Of a DNA stretch of 64,000 nt, positions 49,735 to 61,361 are shown piece after piece. The stretch spans positions 37,876,613-37,940,612 of the forward strand of contig CM043789.1 in assembly GCA_023974075.1 (NCBI GenBank), read 5' to 3'. Under the pieces are notes generated by a model. The model was not told where the DNA came from, did no database searches, and saw nothing but the letters and a program-made list of their open reading frames with translations. The translations under genes were made by a program, and so were the position numbers. The stretch comes from Chaenocephalus aceratus. Its lineage: Eukaryota; Chordata; Actinopteri; Perciformes; Channichthyidae. Position 1 is the stretch's first letter. Each line of letters begins with the position of its first letter.

Positions 49735-50766
49735 ACCTATCATGCTATATTTAAATGATATAGTGTATGACCATACCTATATAAGGTATATTTATACATT
49801 TTATTTTTCAAAATACCAAACAGATCATTTTTTAGCCATGCCTCGTTTCGCTCATTTTCGCTTTATTCCAAGCCCGTCTTTGAAAATTCTGAGCAGCAGC
49901 TGACCACGCCCCCCTGCAGAAGAGCAGGCATGAGCCGGCGAGAGTCACGTTACCATGCTTGCTGTGATTACGAGTGTGGAATAAACATGTCGTCTCAGAG
50001 CAATGCATGTGTTCAAGCATATTATCAATTTGATCCAGAAACTGACCCTGAAGCAGCGGAGGTTTTGGTGGAGGTGCAAAAATCTCGGTTGCAGCAGGAC
50101 GTTTCTGAATGGTTAGCTGACAAGCTGTTGTCCCTATTTATTTTACTCTGTTTGTTACGATGTTTGCTACTTATTCCGTTCATATTTTGGCTAATTAGCA
50201 AGAATGCAATGTGTACAGTTTGTAACGCAAAAACAGCGATAGGCCTATATATATTTATATTTATAAAGGGAGACATTCATATTTTCAACATATGGCCTCA
50301 TTGCATTTATTAATAGTTTACAGTCCTTTTCTTCCAACATCGTGCAACAACCGTTGGAAAGTTGAATAACTTAGGATGATAAAAAGTATAACTCCAACAA
50401 CAAGTTGTCAGCAATGTGTGTAGTTTCATGTGTTTTTAAAAGCTCAGTTATTGACTTCTTTGTGCAAATTGCGCCACGATGCCTTCTGAACGGAGAATGT
50501 GTGCTGCATGGAGATACCACAGGTAACATTTTTGATAGCTTCACTAAGTTGTCTGTTTAGAGAATACATTTTTCACATGTCATTCAATATATGTTTATCA
50601 CACTAGGTGTCAAGACGGATGCAGGAACTTGAGGACTCTGTAACCTGTATGGTGGACCATCCTGGATTGGAGCCTGTGTGGCTAAATGTGTTCTTCCTGC
50701 AGAATGCGTTGAATATTTACAGAGCTGAACATGGTGGACTACAGTTGAGGCAAATAGAGCAGTGAG
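49735..50766 (+). pseudogene. Degraded transposon-associated P2X7-C-terminal-like coding fragment
   Basis: It begins with a transposon-type end (AAAGGAGACCTATCATGC at 49,730). A frame from 49,930 reads MSSQSNACVQAYYQFDPETD... Further on, CANCATMPSERRMCAAWRYH (50,470-50,530) and VTCMVDHPGLEPVWLNVFFL followed by YRAEHG (50,640-50,735) resemble the Cys-rich zinc-binding domain of the P2X7 receptor tail. That domain is also carried by fish repeat genes. No acceptor joins the first two pieces and an in-frame stop precedes the second, so it is probably dead. Confidence 0.4.
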
Positions 50767-50803
50767 TGGTTTGTTTGTTTGTTTGTTTGTTTGTTTGTTT
50801 GTT
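50767..50803. repeat. TTTG tetranucleotide microsatellite
   Basis: About nine GTTT units follow directly after a GTGAGT-like donor of the degraded fragment upstream. Confidence 0.9.
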
Positions 50804-50957
50804 TTGACTGAAATGGTAAAACGAATGTTAATATTGTTCATGGAAATAAATACTGGTGTATATGGCTTTATGCAATCTTTCATTCTGTCATTGTACATGT
50901 ACTATTATATTATATACTACACAGCAATGGCATAATCCCCTTTACATTCAGAGATAT

Positions 50958-51448
50958 GTAGCAACTAAGTAGATGTACTCATGTACTGTACTTACGTAGA
51001 AGTTCAAGATCCATCACTTAAGTATTTCAATTGTTTGCTACTTTTTTAATTTATACCCCTCTACAATTCAGAGGTGAATAATGTACTTGTGTTCCACTAA
51101 ATGTATTTAATACCTTTAGATACTTTCCAGGTATTGTTTGAAAATGTGAAATATAATCAACACTTAAATCAGACTTTAGTTGCACCTGGAGTAAATTCAC
51201 AAGCTACCCTGCAGAATACAAAGTCATTAAAACTATCTGCACCTTTACTAGCTTTGCTATCACTGTAATGCATCAATACATATAATCAAATCACATTATT
51301 ATTCTGAAAAGGGACAATCTGCATAATGAGTACTTGTGTACTTACTTGAGTAACATTTTGAAAGCAGGACTTTTAAGTAACAGTGTACTCTTACACTCTG
51401 GTACCTACTTTTACTCAAATACAAGATCTGAGTACTTCTCCCACCCAG
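50958..51448. repeat. Second copy of the GGTGGAAGAAGTACT repeat, reverse orientation
   Basis: It closes with 'GATCTGAGTACTTCTCCCACCC' words, the reverse complement of the opening of the repeat at 5,691. The interior has the same ACTTT/AAGTA composition. The left edge is uncertain. Confidence 0.5.
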
Positions 51449-52745
51449 GGTCGGCGTCATGGGGTTTCATTCGCGGGCCATGCCCCCCCAAATGAGTCAC
51501 TGTGCCCCCCAACAGAGGGTGGGCAAGCCTTGCCACTTTGCCGTTTTTGTTTTTTTTAATCATAAGTGAAAACTTTTCCACTAAAGGTTTTTTGTGTGAA
51601 ATACATCAGAAATAAATAATATAAAACACAGCCTGCGGTGTGCTCACTGCTGCTCTCTGATTGGTGTGTTGCTTGACCAATGACCCCCGACCTTTGTTTT
51701 CTTATCATTACGTGGCTGTGTGTTTAGATGAAAGCCCAGAGGCAATCTGTTCATCTGTTACACTGATTATACAGTAAAGCCATCGAAAATAATATGATAT
51801 ACAGTACAGTACAAGTAGCCTACTTCTGGGTCTCTGTGTTTCATTCAAGCTCGGCTCTGTGTGTGTGTGGCACGAGCGCATTTTGTGAGTGCGCGAGTGG
51901 TAACGCGGAATGTTGTTGTTAGCATCTGGTTGGCTAGCTATGCTAACGGATATAAAGAGCTGTTAACTTTCTACACCAAGGTGGAGGAGAGTCCTCTCCT
52001 GTCATACTGAGAGGATCGTATAACCTCAGCTCAGTGAGGTAAGGACTCTCTCAGTGTTTAGATAATTCACTTTAGTGTAAGTTATCTCAGTGGGTCTCAA
52101 ACTGTTTGGTCACCATTTATGTAAACAAATATTTGCGAGGAACACCTTTATTTATTATTATGAATTATTAATCATTGATATAGCATTTATATTAATTATA
52201 GTGCTTGATAGGAATCAAGACATACATTATACTGGAGTAGCACATTTTATTTAAATTTTAAATGATCTACAATTACTTATTATCAGCAGGCAAACCCTGT
52301 GACCGGAAGATGGCGCTGTTGACTGCTGAGGACCTTTTTGAATCCTGCAGTTCATGCCATGCACGCAAGAGGGCGCTACCTACAAGAGCGTTGAAGAAAG
52401 GGGTATGATTTTTCTTCATAGATTCATGGGTTTAATAATAATTAAGAAATTAGCACATTTAATATCCAAACAATATTCGACCCTAATTGGATTTTAATGG
52501 TAACAACATCCTGAGTACAGACCACCACAAGCCTGGCTGCAATTCAATTAACTCCACCACATTAAGAAAGAGTGCTATAGAATATGTGATTAAAAAAAGA
52601 AGTTGGAAAAAATAATTCTTTTTTTAGGATAAAAGAACAAATAAATAATTGTTTGTTAAAAATTGTATTTAACTTTTAATGGACAGCTCAAGTAGTGTAT
52701 ATGTTTAAAAAAAGAAATAAAAAAGTATACACTCATTAATACAAC

Positions 52746-53170
52746 TTGAAAACATACAACTGTGCTGTGGGAATCTCTACCAAAGAGCAGCTCTCTCTCT
52801 TTCTCTCTGAGTGTTGGCGTGGTTCCCGGCCCATCTGCGGCCTGGCCCGTGGATTACTGTTTGTTAATGTTTCAATCAGCTGTGTGTTGAGGAATGTGGA
52901 GCTATTTAACCTGAACTTCCCCAGGTGTGCCGAGGCGCCGCTCAGTCTGGGCCCCGCCGCCCTCCCCTGCCCTTGGCACAAAGCTATCACACAAACACAA
53001 TCACACACTGGCCACGCCGGGCTGCAGCTGTGCGCATCGCACCGCAGGGAAATGGGAAAAACATTGCACCAGGGAGACAGAATAAATCTTATAACGAATC
53101 GCCTCGCCAAATCCATTTTAACCCCTGCAGTGCCGGGGGGGAGACTGGAAAACTGTTGATTTACACTGAT
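52746..53170. promoter_or_regulatory. id1: Candidate id1 enhancer downstream of the gene (composite BMP-SMAD site)
   Basis: A GC-rich, repeat-free block of about 420 bp between AT-rich flanks, open on both strands but resembling no protein. At 52,934-52,949 it contains GGCGCC-GCTCA-GTCTG, an exact match to the GGCGCC-N5-GTCTG arrangement bound by SMAD1/5 with SMAD4. E-box words (CAGCTGTG at about 52,877 and 53,023) and AATGTTTCAATCAGC are nearby. It lies about 850 bp beyond the inferred id1 3' end. Linking it to id1 is inference from the site and proximity. Confidence 0.5.
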
Positions 53171-53789
53171 AACATATTGAAACACCATTTTTAAAGGGTG
53201 TTTTATTGAATGAAACCAACTTTTGTCTAATTTCTTTCACTTTTTTCTTATCTTATCTTATACGTGGGTTGTTTTATTGACACCATTTCTGTGTAGTGAC
53301 TTAACCCTCGTTAAAAAAGCATTTGTCATAAGATGATTTTATTTTAATTTAATTCCAAACTTCCTCAATTTGTCAAGATGTTAAGACTTGACGATTTAAC
53401 ATGAGACTTCCTCCTGTAATGTGATACGGTAATGACCCATAGAGAGGCAAATTACCATTTTAACTGGCTCTGAGCCATGTTGTTGACCACCAGCTTACTT
53501 GAGTGACTTAACAGCTTCTTCTGTGTAGCACTTTTTTTATTGACAACCACTTTACACTCCCCTCGTGCTAAAGTCAGCACAAACATAAGCTATTCAGATG
53601 AAAATGAGTAGGCCTGCTAATAATCATGTTGATAATAAGGCCATAACAGCCTGTTATACCCACTAGTGTCATGTTTCACAACTATGTCCCAAAAAATTGA
53701 CCACTAAAAACTCCAGGTGCAAGATATAACACCTCATATAAGCATCTTTATCTCTCTCACCCACAAACACAAGGACACAGAATGATTCT

Positions 53790-54327
53790 TGTTCAAAAAT
53801 AATTGTCTTGTTTTAATAAAAACACGAATAAGATACATTGTAAGAAAACAATATGTTCACATAATGTGGCATTGTAATATACAATACAGTTTGTCGCTCA
53901 GGAATCTGAGAAATGTACTTAACTTTTTACAAAATGTTGAATATCTCTATATGGTTAACACAAGATAAAAACAGCGTAACAGAAACATTAGCTTTCTTTA
54001 GAAACTCTACAAGCAACGAGCGGCGCTGGTTGCACTGAACATGTCTTGGTCCCCGGGCTAACCCAGTCTATATCTGGACACCTCCGCACATCTTCTTCGT
54101 CTTCTTCATTCAGGGCCCTCTGATGAATCGAGAGCCTTGAGTGACAGAGAACCTCTCCGCCGGAGAATGTCCACTCAACGTTATTTTTCTAGCATTGGGA
54201 GTTTGAAACGTCCCTACACAGTTCAAGGTTTTTTTACAGATGTGTTTTTAGAATACACATCAGATTGCCTTGTTCGTTTTCTGCGGTGCTCGCTTTTTTG
54301 GGTGATGGCGCGATGCTCCACTGGCTC
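53790..54327 (-). other. id1: id1 3' UTR (end approximate)
   Basis: Sequence after the id1 stop on the minus strand. An ATTAAA poly(A) signal variant lies at about 53,811-53,816 (minus strand). The stretch is AU-rich, as expected for an unstable immediate-early mRNA. Confidence 0.55.
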
Positions 54328-54959
54328 TTAACGGCACATAATCCTGTCGTCTGAGCATCCATTCTGAGGGAAAGAGAAGAGGGATATTGATTAATACATC
54401 TGTTCATAGTTAAACTATCATAGTCAAACTCTGTTCACAACAAAAACTCAGCGCAAAATGTACTTTTACGCACAGTAGACATTTTTACGCACAGTAGAAA
54501 CTTTTACGCATGGCTTTTTCAACTTTACGCATAAGTACTAATGTTCCAAAAACACGTCACATCAGTTAGACACTGCAGCGTATGTGAAAAGATATTTACC
54601 TCGACTGCGATGCTTGCGATCTCAGCATTGAGCGTGGTCAGAGGTGTGCGGATCATGCCACTGGAGATTTGGCGACTCTTCTCCGGCTCGTCCAGCTCGA
54701 CCTGCAGGTCCCAGATGTAATCAATGACATGCTGCAGGATCTCCACCTTGCTGGCTTTCTTGTTGGTGGGCAGCGTGGGTACGAGCTCCTTCAATTTGCT
54801 GTAGCAGCTGTTCATGTCGGCCAGGAAGGCGCTCATCTGTTCATCCAACAGTGGGATTTTGCATTTGGCGATGGTCAAGCTCTGCTCGGACAGGCAGCGT
54901 ACCATGTCCTCTCCGCCGACCTTGCTCTTCAGGGCGCAGGTAGATCCGACAACCTTCAT
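54328..54959 (-). CDS. id1: id1: inhibitor of DNA binding 1 (HLH), two coding exons
   Basis: A dominant-negative HLH protein: it pairs with E-proteins and, lacking a basic region, stops them binding DNA. It is a direct BMP target. Exon 1 (54,959-54,600) and exon 2 (54,363-54,328) join GAG|AAT across GTAAAT...CCTCAG and give 131 residues (human 155). MKVVGSTCALKSK and VRCLSEQS match the ID1 N-terminus. The HLH spans about 47-90 (MNSCYSKLKELVPTLP and KVEILQHVIDYIWDLQVEL). The end, NGCSDDRIMCR, mirrors the human ...ADDRILCR. It is ID1 rather than ID2/3/4 because of the N-terminus and this tail. Trp at residue 83 replaces the Arg found in human. The gene is tail-to-tail with ncoa3. Confidence 0.97.
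54364..54599 (-). other. id1: id1 intron with TTTTACGCA tandem motif
   Basis: 236-bp intron, GTAAAT...CCCTCAG. At 54,464-54,535 the plus strand carries four TTTACGCA units (two followed by CAGTAGA), forming a degenerate short tandem repeat with no known role. Confidence 0.85.
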
Positions 54960-55220
54960 GTTGATTAGTGTAGAGGTGTAGTTTCCAAAAGAGGGTTAAA
55001 GTAAAAGTAGTTCAGCAGTGAGGCTTCTTTTCCTATTAGAGATCTTGGCAAGCTTATGTTGACAGTTTGCAACATCCACATGGTCTAACCTCCTCTGCTT
55101 TATAGCCGAGAAGGAGCCGGGGGGGGCGTGTCAGAGTAGTGCTGTTTGAAGACAGGGAGCCAATCAGAAGGCTGGGTTTGTATTGAAAGGTCGGTCCACA
55201 ACAGCAATCCTAACCAATGG
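54960..55220 (-). promoter_or_regulatory. id1: id1 promoter and 5' UTR
   Basis: Minus-strand TATAAA at 55,104-55,099 places the start near 55,072, with a 5' UTR of about 110 nt. Just upstream is a run of C (plus-strand CCGGGGGGGGCGTG, 55,118-55,131) that suits SP1/EGR-type factors, then CCAAT-type boxes at 55,160-55,164 and 55,214-55,218. A TATA box with a C-rich element close upstream fits an inducible immediate-early promoter. Confidence 0.8.
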
Positions 55221-55939
55221 CTGTTCCCGCCTGGTTATCAGGATTTACAATCTGTTTGAGGGATGGCGTTACAAATGGAAACAAATGTGTGTCTTATGGG
55301 TAATATGTGGGAATCCAGCTGTCCATGGCTTGGGGACTCTGCAGGTGTAGATAGCCTGGGGACAGTCACGGGGTGGTGAATGCACTGTGGGAATGTGTGT
55401 GGGACGGGACGGGACAGGATGAATAGGATGAATGGCTAATGATAATTAGGTTGCCACAGTGCCCTAGATTTGCCTCTCACATTGTTGATGGCACTGCAGA
55501 TGTGGATGACAATAGTACAGTAAAGTAAGACAATTGAGTGGCCAAACAATCCTGGGAAAAAAAATCTCTTTTTGGTCATTACTGTTTGCAAACAACTGTT
55601 GTTGTGATGAATGCAGTCACTAAATAGATAAGCAGTTTATTCAATTTATCGCATCATTAGTTAATAACATTTGAGGACAGATTGGTGATTGTTTTGAGAA
55701 AATATATTGCACACTCATTTCTCAGTGGAGCAAATCCCTGTTTTTATTTAACTCAAAGCTCTCTTTATGCTTTCTCTCAGCACAGACTCTCTTTTTGCTG
55801 CTCCTCTAAAAGCAGCAGTGTGAGCAGCAGCTTCACGGATTCCTTCACATGTTTCTGCAGTGTGTGCTCAGCCTTGTGTGCTCACTCAGATCGCATCGCT
55901 CTGTTCTGAATCTTCCCCCCAGATTGTCCAAACAAGCCC

Positions 55940-56040
55940 GAGCAGACTGGCAGGCGCCAGCGCGGTGACGTCACCCATTCATCCGAGCCTTGACGCCTGT
56001 CAGCCTGGCGCCGCTCGGGCGGTCGCCATGGAGACGTCAA
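55940..56040 (-). promoter_or_regulatory. id1: id1 upstream BMP-responsive element
   Basis: A dense cluster about 1 kb upstream of the id1 start codon. On the minus strand GGCGCC-TGCCA-GTCTG (55,958-55,943) is an exact SMAD1/5-SMAD4 composite. A palindromic CRE TGACGTCA sits at 55,966-55,973. A second GGCGCC (56,007-56,012) is set in CATGGCGACCGCCC / GGCGCCAGGCTGACAG / GGCGTC, which from memory closely follows the order of the mammalian Id1 BMP-responsive element. This is strong motif evidence; BMP response in this fish is inferred. Confidence 0.85.
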
Positions 56041-58620
56041 ACAAGAGAGCTCGCACTCTGCACTGCTCCATTCACCTGCGTGGCGCGCGGAGCCCTGAGA
56101 ACAAACCGGCTCCGGGGCTTTGTCGTTCATTTATCACCTTTAAAAGCAGCAGGGGGGGGGAGGGGGGATTACCGCCCCGCGCACCTGCAGAGCCTGTCAG
56201 AGGAGAGGCTTTATTTTAACATTAAATAACTGCTGCATTCCTCCACAGCCCACGGTGACTCCTGTGTGGCCCTGAGATAACTTTACACTTTCTTTAATTC
56301 GGTGATTTCATGCACATTTTTTGCAGGAATTCAATCAAACCAAAATACCAGTGAAAGTTTGTGATGCATTAGTTAGACCATCATACATTTAAGATAATGC
56401 AATGTAATTTTAACAAAACAATGCATTATAACTCTACAAAATGTTATTCACTTAGTTTTTTTTTACAAAAAATAACAATTTTTCACCACAATATTGCAGC
56501 AATAATAACATTAGACTACTTAGTATAACTTTAGACAAAGTAGATTAGATTACTTTATTGATCCATGTGATGACTTTAAAAACGTTTTTTGCATTCAGTT
56601 ATTTGATGCTATTTGTTTTCCCTCAATGCTCACAGTTTGTAATTTAAAAGTTTAGATCATGCATGAAACTTTGCATGTTAAACATTAAAGGTAATGTTCT
56701 AGGAGGACTTACACAACTTTATACACTTGCCAAACACTTTTTTCAAACTTAATTCACTTTTTATTACATATTAAAACAAACATATTTGTTATATAATAAT
56801 AACGTCTGACTCATTAGTGTTACTTAACTTTAAGTAGAAATGAAAGAGAAGGCAGCAATACAAGATGGCTGAAAGCATTGCAAAGCTTACTAACGTAAAA
56901 ACAGCAAAGTTATTATCTGTACCCAACGACCCCGCTCTGTTATATTCTTGTAAAATATATTTGGATTTTCATCACTGATTTAATAACGTGAGTCATGTGT
57001 TTTAGTATTGTATCTGGCCAAATGGGATTTTATTTCACCTATTTTTTATACTGTTGGGTAGTTGAATCCATGTCAGTGATACATTTCATATGGTTAATCT
57101 CAATATATAAAATAACCAGTAACTTTAACCGTGAAATAGTTCAAGAGGTTTGAAAAGTATAATGATTCCCCTGAAGTGAAGTAAAAGTATAAAGCGTTAT
57201 AACATAGAAAGTGATCATATAAGTTAATTTCCCTTACTCGTACTTAAACAAATTGCTTGAGTAAGTTTACTTTATTATTTTTATAAATGAAGCTCTTTTA
57301 TTTGAATAGGATCTGCAACATATAACAGTTTAAAAAAGCATGTTTTTTCAAAGGTGTAAGATTTATTTTAGACTCTTAATAATCTGTAACTTGCAAAGTC
57401 ATAAACTTTTAAATTAATTTGCATAGTTTGCAAGAGTTAAAAGTATACTTGTCTCCCACACTTTGAACTCTAATGCTATTTAAAGAGCCCTTCTTGTGTG
57501 CACAGATGTTGGAACAGACCACATATAACATCAGCATTGCTTTGCTGTCTTGTAACAAACTTTACTACCACCCTGCCTGTTTTCTTCCAGCCGTTGCAGC
57601 AGTAGCCTGTAAAAACTTTTTAAGAAACTTTCTTTTTTTTCTCTTCCTTTTCTCTTTTTTTTGCCCTCTGTCCTAGGTCGCAGCTGACAGGGCGGAGGGA
57701 GGGCCGGGTGGGCAGAACAATGGGAGTGCGGTGCAGGGATTGTGGGAGAGAATCTAGGCTGGAGCCACAGTGTCTGGAGCGCCCCTCCACTCCCCTCATC
57801 CAGCTTTTGTTCAGCTGCAAAAGCTATCAGCACTTCCTACTGACACCAACAATAACTCCACACAGCTGGGCCCTTTTTAGCCTGTTTACAGCACATCAAG
57901 GCGAGGGGAGAGAGAAGACAGAGGGAAGAGGGAGAGGAGGAGAAAGAAAAGTGAAACATATTAGCTGCTGATTTTAACTGACAGAATGGCAGTGCCCTCT
58001 CCCCGCTCCCCTTTCCCTCCTTCATCTCTGACACAGTATTCATTTCCCAGTGGACTCTTTACAAGGCAGCCTATTATCACTTTGTATTTAAAGTCTGTTG
58101 ACAGGCTACTGTTTGTGACAGTGCTGTTGCAACATCCTGCATCATTCAAGCAGCAGAAAGGCAACACTTTTTTCAGGACATCGTGTCTCTTGGGTAAATG
58201 TATGCCCTTACACAAACTGTTCCCAGAATTACTCACGATGAACTGTCCCATTTGCTGGAGGGGAAACGTATTAGCTGATACGCCCTCTTTATCGCACAAG
58301 CAAATAGATCTACACAAGCACACTACAGGAAGCCATGAGGGGAAACGCTGGTGCAGGAATTCACTCATAGGAAATAGGACATTCCAACAATGCTTTCACA
58401 CTTTTAGCTGTTGTTATTATTGCTGTGGGGACAATAAGTAGTGTGCATACTACTTCCTGAAACATGAAAGTCACCACAATAATGGCAGAGGGGAAGAAAT
58501 GGTTTCTTAGACAGAGGGTTTTAACTTCAGTGTGATTGTTCAGATACACTGTTGAAAAGAAATGTGCAGGAATTTGATTATGAGAGGAGAGCACCACATG
58601 CAAGTTTTCAACAATTTGTA

Positions 58621-58621
<1 letters not shown>

Positions 58622-58661
<40 letters not shown>
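58622..58661. repeat. (CA)n microsatellite
   Basis: About 19 CA units. Confidence 0.95.
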
Positions 58662-58664
<3 letters not shown>

Positions 58665-60725
58665 GGCCATCTCCTCGCAGCTGTGGGATTAGTTTTCAGT
58701 TCCCAGTCACGCTCTTCCTGTTTGCTTGATAATGATCACACCTGTGTGCAGGTGTGTGGAGAGGCTCTCATGGGACTGGGAGGGGTGAGTGTGGTGTCCG
58801 ATACAAAAACACTTTTACCACACCACAACGTCACGTATTCCCCACTGCTGAGTGAGGGTTGACCGGTGGAGCCATCAGTTATAGGTACGAGCGGAGGAGG
58901 CTTGTGCCTGGTTGTGAGGGTTTATAATGTTATATCACGGCCAGAGATGTCATCGCCATAATTGGATGACATAATGATCAAACTTTTATTTTAGTCTAGC
59001 TGTCAGTTTTTCATTGATTGAAAGTGAGAAGAGATTCACTCTTAATTGAGAATAAATAATATGCTTTAACAAACTTGTACGGATTAACATTTATTAAAAC
59101 ATTTAATTAATTGTCATACATTTTGAACAGGTTAGATGAAGTGGCCAGTAATATCATTATTATATACTCGTCTTTTCTCTTTAGGTGATACAGCAGGTGA
59201 GACTGCCGTGAGGTGACTTGACTCGCCTTCCCCCCTGAACACTTTCTTGAGACCTTGACAACATGTCTCAAGTCAATGCTGCTCTTGGCTCTGTGGGTGC
59301 ATGTTGTGTACGATTCTTCCTGGATTCCTGGTATGTCCCGGCGTGGCCTGGCACCTCCCTGGGCTGCCCGGCCACTGTAATGACTGAGGGCCCGTGGTTG
59401 GGAGTCACTTCCTGTGGGAGTCCTGGTTCAGAGATGTGTCATCAGCAGGGCAGACCGGCTGGAGCCTCGCTGCTGCTGCTGCTGGGTGTTTTTCCTCTGT
59501 GCAGGCAGGCAGGCAAGACTGGTGGGTGTATGGATGCCCTTCCCTGAGAGCCAGGGGCGAGCTGCACACACACTATCTCCATCTGATAGTCGGTGTGCAG
59601 CGAAGCCTCACAGAGATCCTTGAAGCCCCACAGGTGTCCTCTGCTCTGCGTCCTTGGCCTCGCAGGGACAGCTTGGTCTCTCTCTATCTCTTTCTCTCTG
59701 GTGTGTACGTGTGTGTGTGCGCATTCACCGGACCTACCCCTCCTTTACACCCCTGTGGCCATCTCCCTCCGCCTGGTTCCCACACACACTATCAAAGCCC
59801 TTTAATGGCTTCTAATTAGCTCCCCATCTGCTGGTGACAGCGCACTGGTGGCATGCTAAAGCACCCATTGAGAGCAAAGGCATTGTGCTGTGGAATACTT
59901 TCCACTCCAGTGGCAATTGCCTGGAGAGAGAGCTTTAGTTGAGGGTGTGGGGGGGTTGCTGGGGTGGGGCTGGGTGAGGAGGGGGTGAGAGAGGGAGCTG
60001 GAGGAGGGGATGCTGGTAGTGTTCTCTACAGTCAGGGGCTTGGGGGAGGGCAGGGGTGGAGGGATTCACAATGGGAGACAGTGTTACGGCTTGTTGCAAA
60101 TCTAATAACGCCAGAGTCCCTTTCCGTCCACTGGTCATCACCCCCCCTCATCACCACCAGCAACTATTTCACAATCCCACCCCTCCTTCCTCTTTCACTT
60201 TAGCAACAGTTTGCCACTGACATCACAGGGAGGATGGTCGTGAGTTAAATATGACTCTGCGCCGAGGCCATGGTGAAACTGGCAACACAGCCAGATGAGG
60301 TCCTTTATTGTCCTGAGGAGCCCCACGGCTATTGCTCCCCTCTTGGACCGAACAATAGATGCACCTCTTTAGAAACTGTAAATGTAGCCTAATGAGGCCT
60401 CTTCATTAGCAGAACCTGTCTGTGTGTGAATGAATGCGGCCTGTTTGTCAGATCCTATGAGGCCTTCACCGCTCCAGGACCTCCAGCAGGGCCCAGGTCC
60501 ACTGGTAGCAGAAGGGGGGACCAGCTGTTCCCAGCTGGGAGCCAGAGGATGCCTCTGGGGGACAGGCCTGATTGCTGCCGGCCAGCTGCCCCCTGCTATA
60601 CGGGGGAGATGAGGAACAAACAAATAACTGCTTCTGGGAAATCATCAGATCAGCTCCAGCATTGTCCGTCACGACTGTTTGCTTATTGACATAGAGCGTT
60701 GCTGCACTGAACGGATAACTATATA

Positions 60726-60955
60726 TTAGTGCTGCAACTAATGATTATTTTATTACCCGTTAATTGCCAAAAGTAGTTCGGTCCTAAAATGTGAAACATG
60801 TCCATCTAACTTTCTCTCATTTAAATGTCGTATTGTGTTTCTCCAAACCCTACAGATGTTCAGTTTGATATTTGGAAAACAAGTTTTAGTATGAAAAAAA
60901 CGATTAATCAATTATCGATTATTGATTAATCAAAACAGTTGCAGATTATTTTAAA
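60726..60955. mobile_element. Old hAT-like repeat (AGTGCTGCAACTAATGATTA family)
   Basis: It starts TTAGTGCTGCAACTAATGAT, a terminal type common to short non-autonomous elements of vertebrates. It ends in a decayed inverse zone with ATTAATCAATTATCGATTAT and GTTGCAG. No target duplication was found. Confidence 0.6.
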
Positions 60956-61318
60956 TTAGTTAATTACTATTTGCGGTTCTTTTTTATATACTGTTCATAT
61001 AATAATAAAAATATATTTTCCAAAGAATGTGGTGTAGGAAATCAAACAGGTCATTATCAAAGCTTGAGATTAAAATGGTAAAACTTTTAAAAGGTTAGTA
61101 CAATTAAGAGCCATAGAGGTCCCATGTTTTCCCATGCTAGGATATATTCCCCTGAAGAAAACAAAACTGACCTATTTAAGGCGGGAACTTTTTCTGGTTG
61201 TAAGACTCCATGGCAACTGAAGGCACTACTTTGAAATGACAAGTAAGACCCTCTCTATTTGTGTGTGTCTGTGTGAGTATGAGACGAATGGTCTGTCACC
61301 TAACCTCTCTCTCTCCCC

Positions 61319-61319
<1 letters not shown>

Positions 61320-61360
<41 letters not shown>
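61320..61360. repeat. (CA)n microsatellite
   Basis: About 20 CA units after a C-run. It explains the Thr/His frames here. Confidence 0.95.

Positions 61361-61361
<1 letters not shown>

Larger units (their letters stand above)
48971..52745. other. Intergenic spacer between ncoa3 and id1 (repeat-rich)
   Basis: No gene I can support. It holds a LINE/SINE-type tail at about 49,105-49,165, a P2X7-like transposon remnant at 49,735-50,766, a TTTG microsatellite at 50,767-50,803, an old repeat at 50,958-51,448 and another transposon edge at about 51,449-51,560. The sequence at 51,600-52,740 is AT-rich with a CpG-containing patch near 51,880-52,050. Confidence 0.6.

Noticed and set aside
52736..53188. 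Overlapping frames of about 137 and 150 codons on opposite strands
   Set aside because: Neither resembles a protein and both reflect a GC-rich block without stops. Treated as a regulatory candidate instead.
57961..58441. Frames of 135 and 151 codons overlapping on opposite strands upstream of id1
   Set aside because: No recognisable domain, low-complexity start and no splice context. Probably chance.
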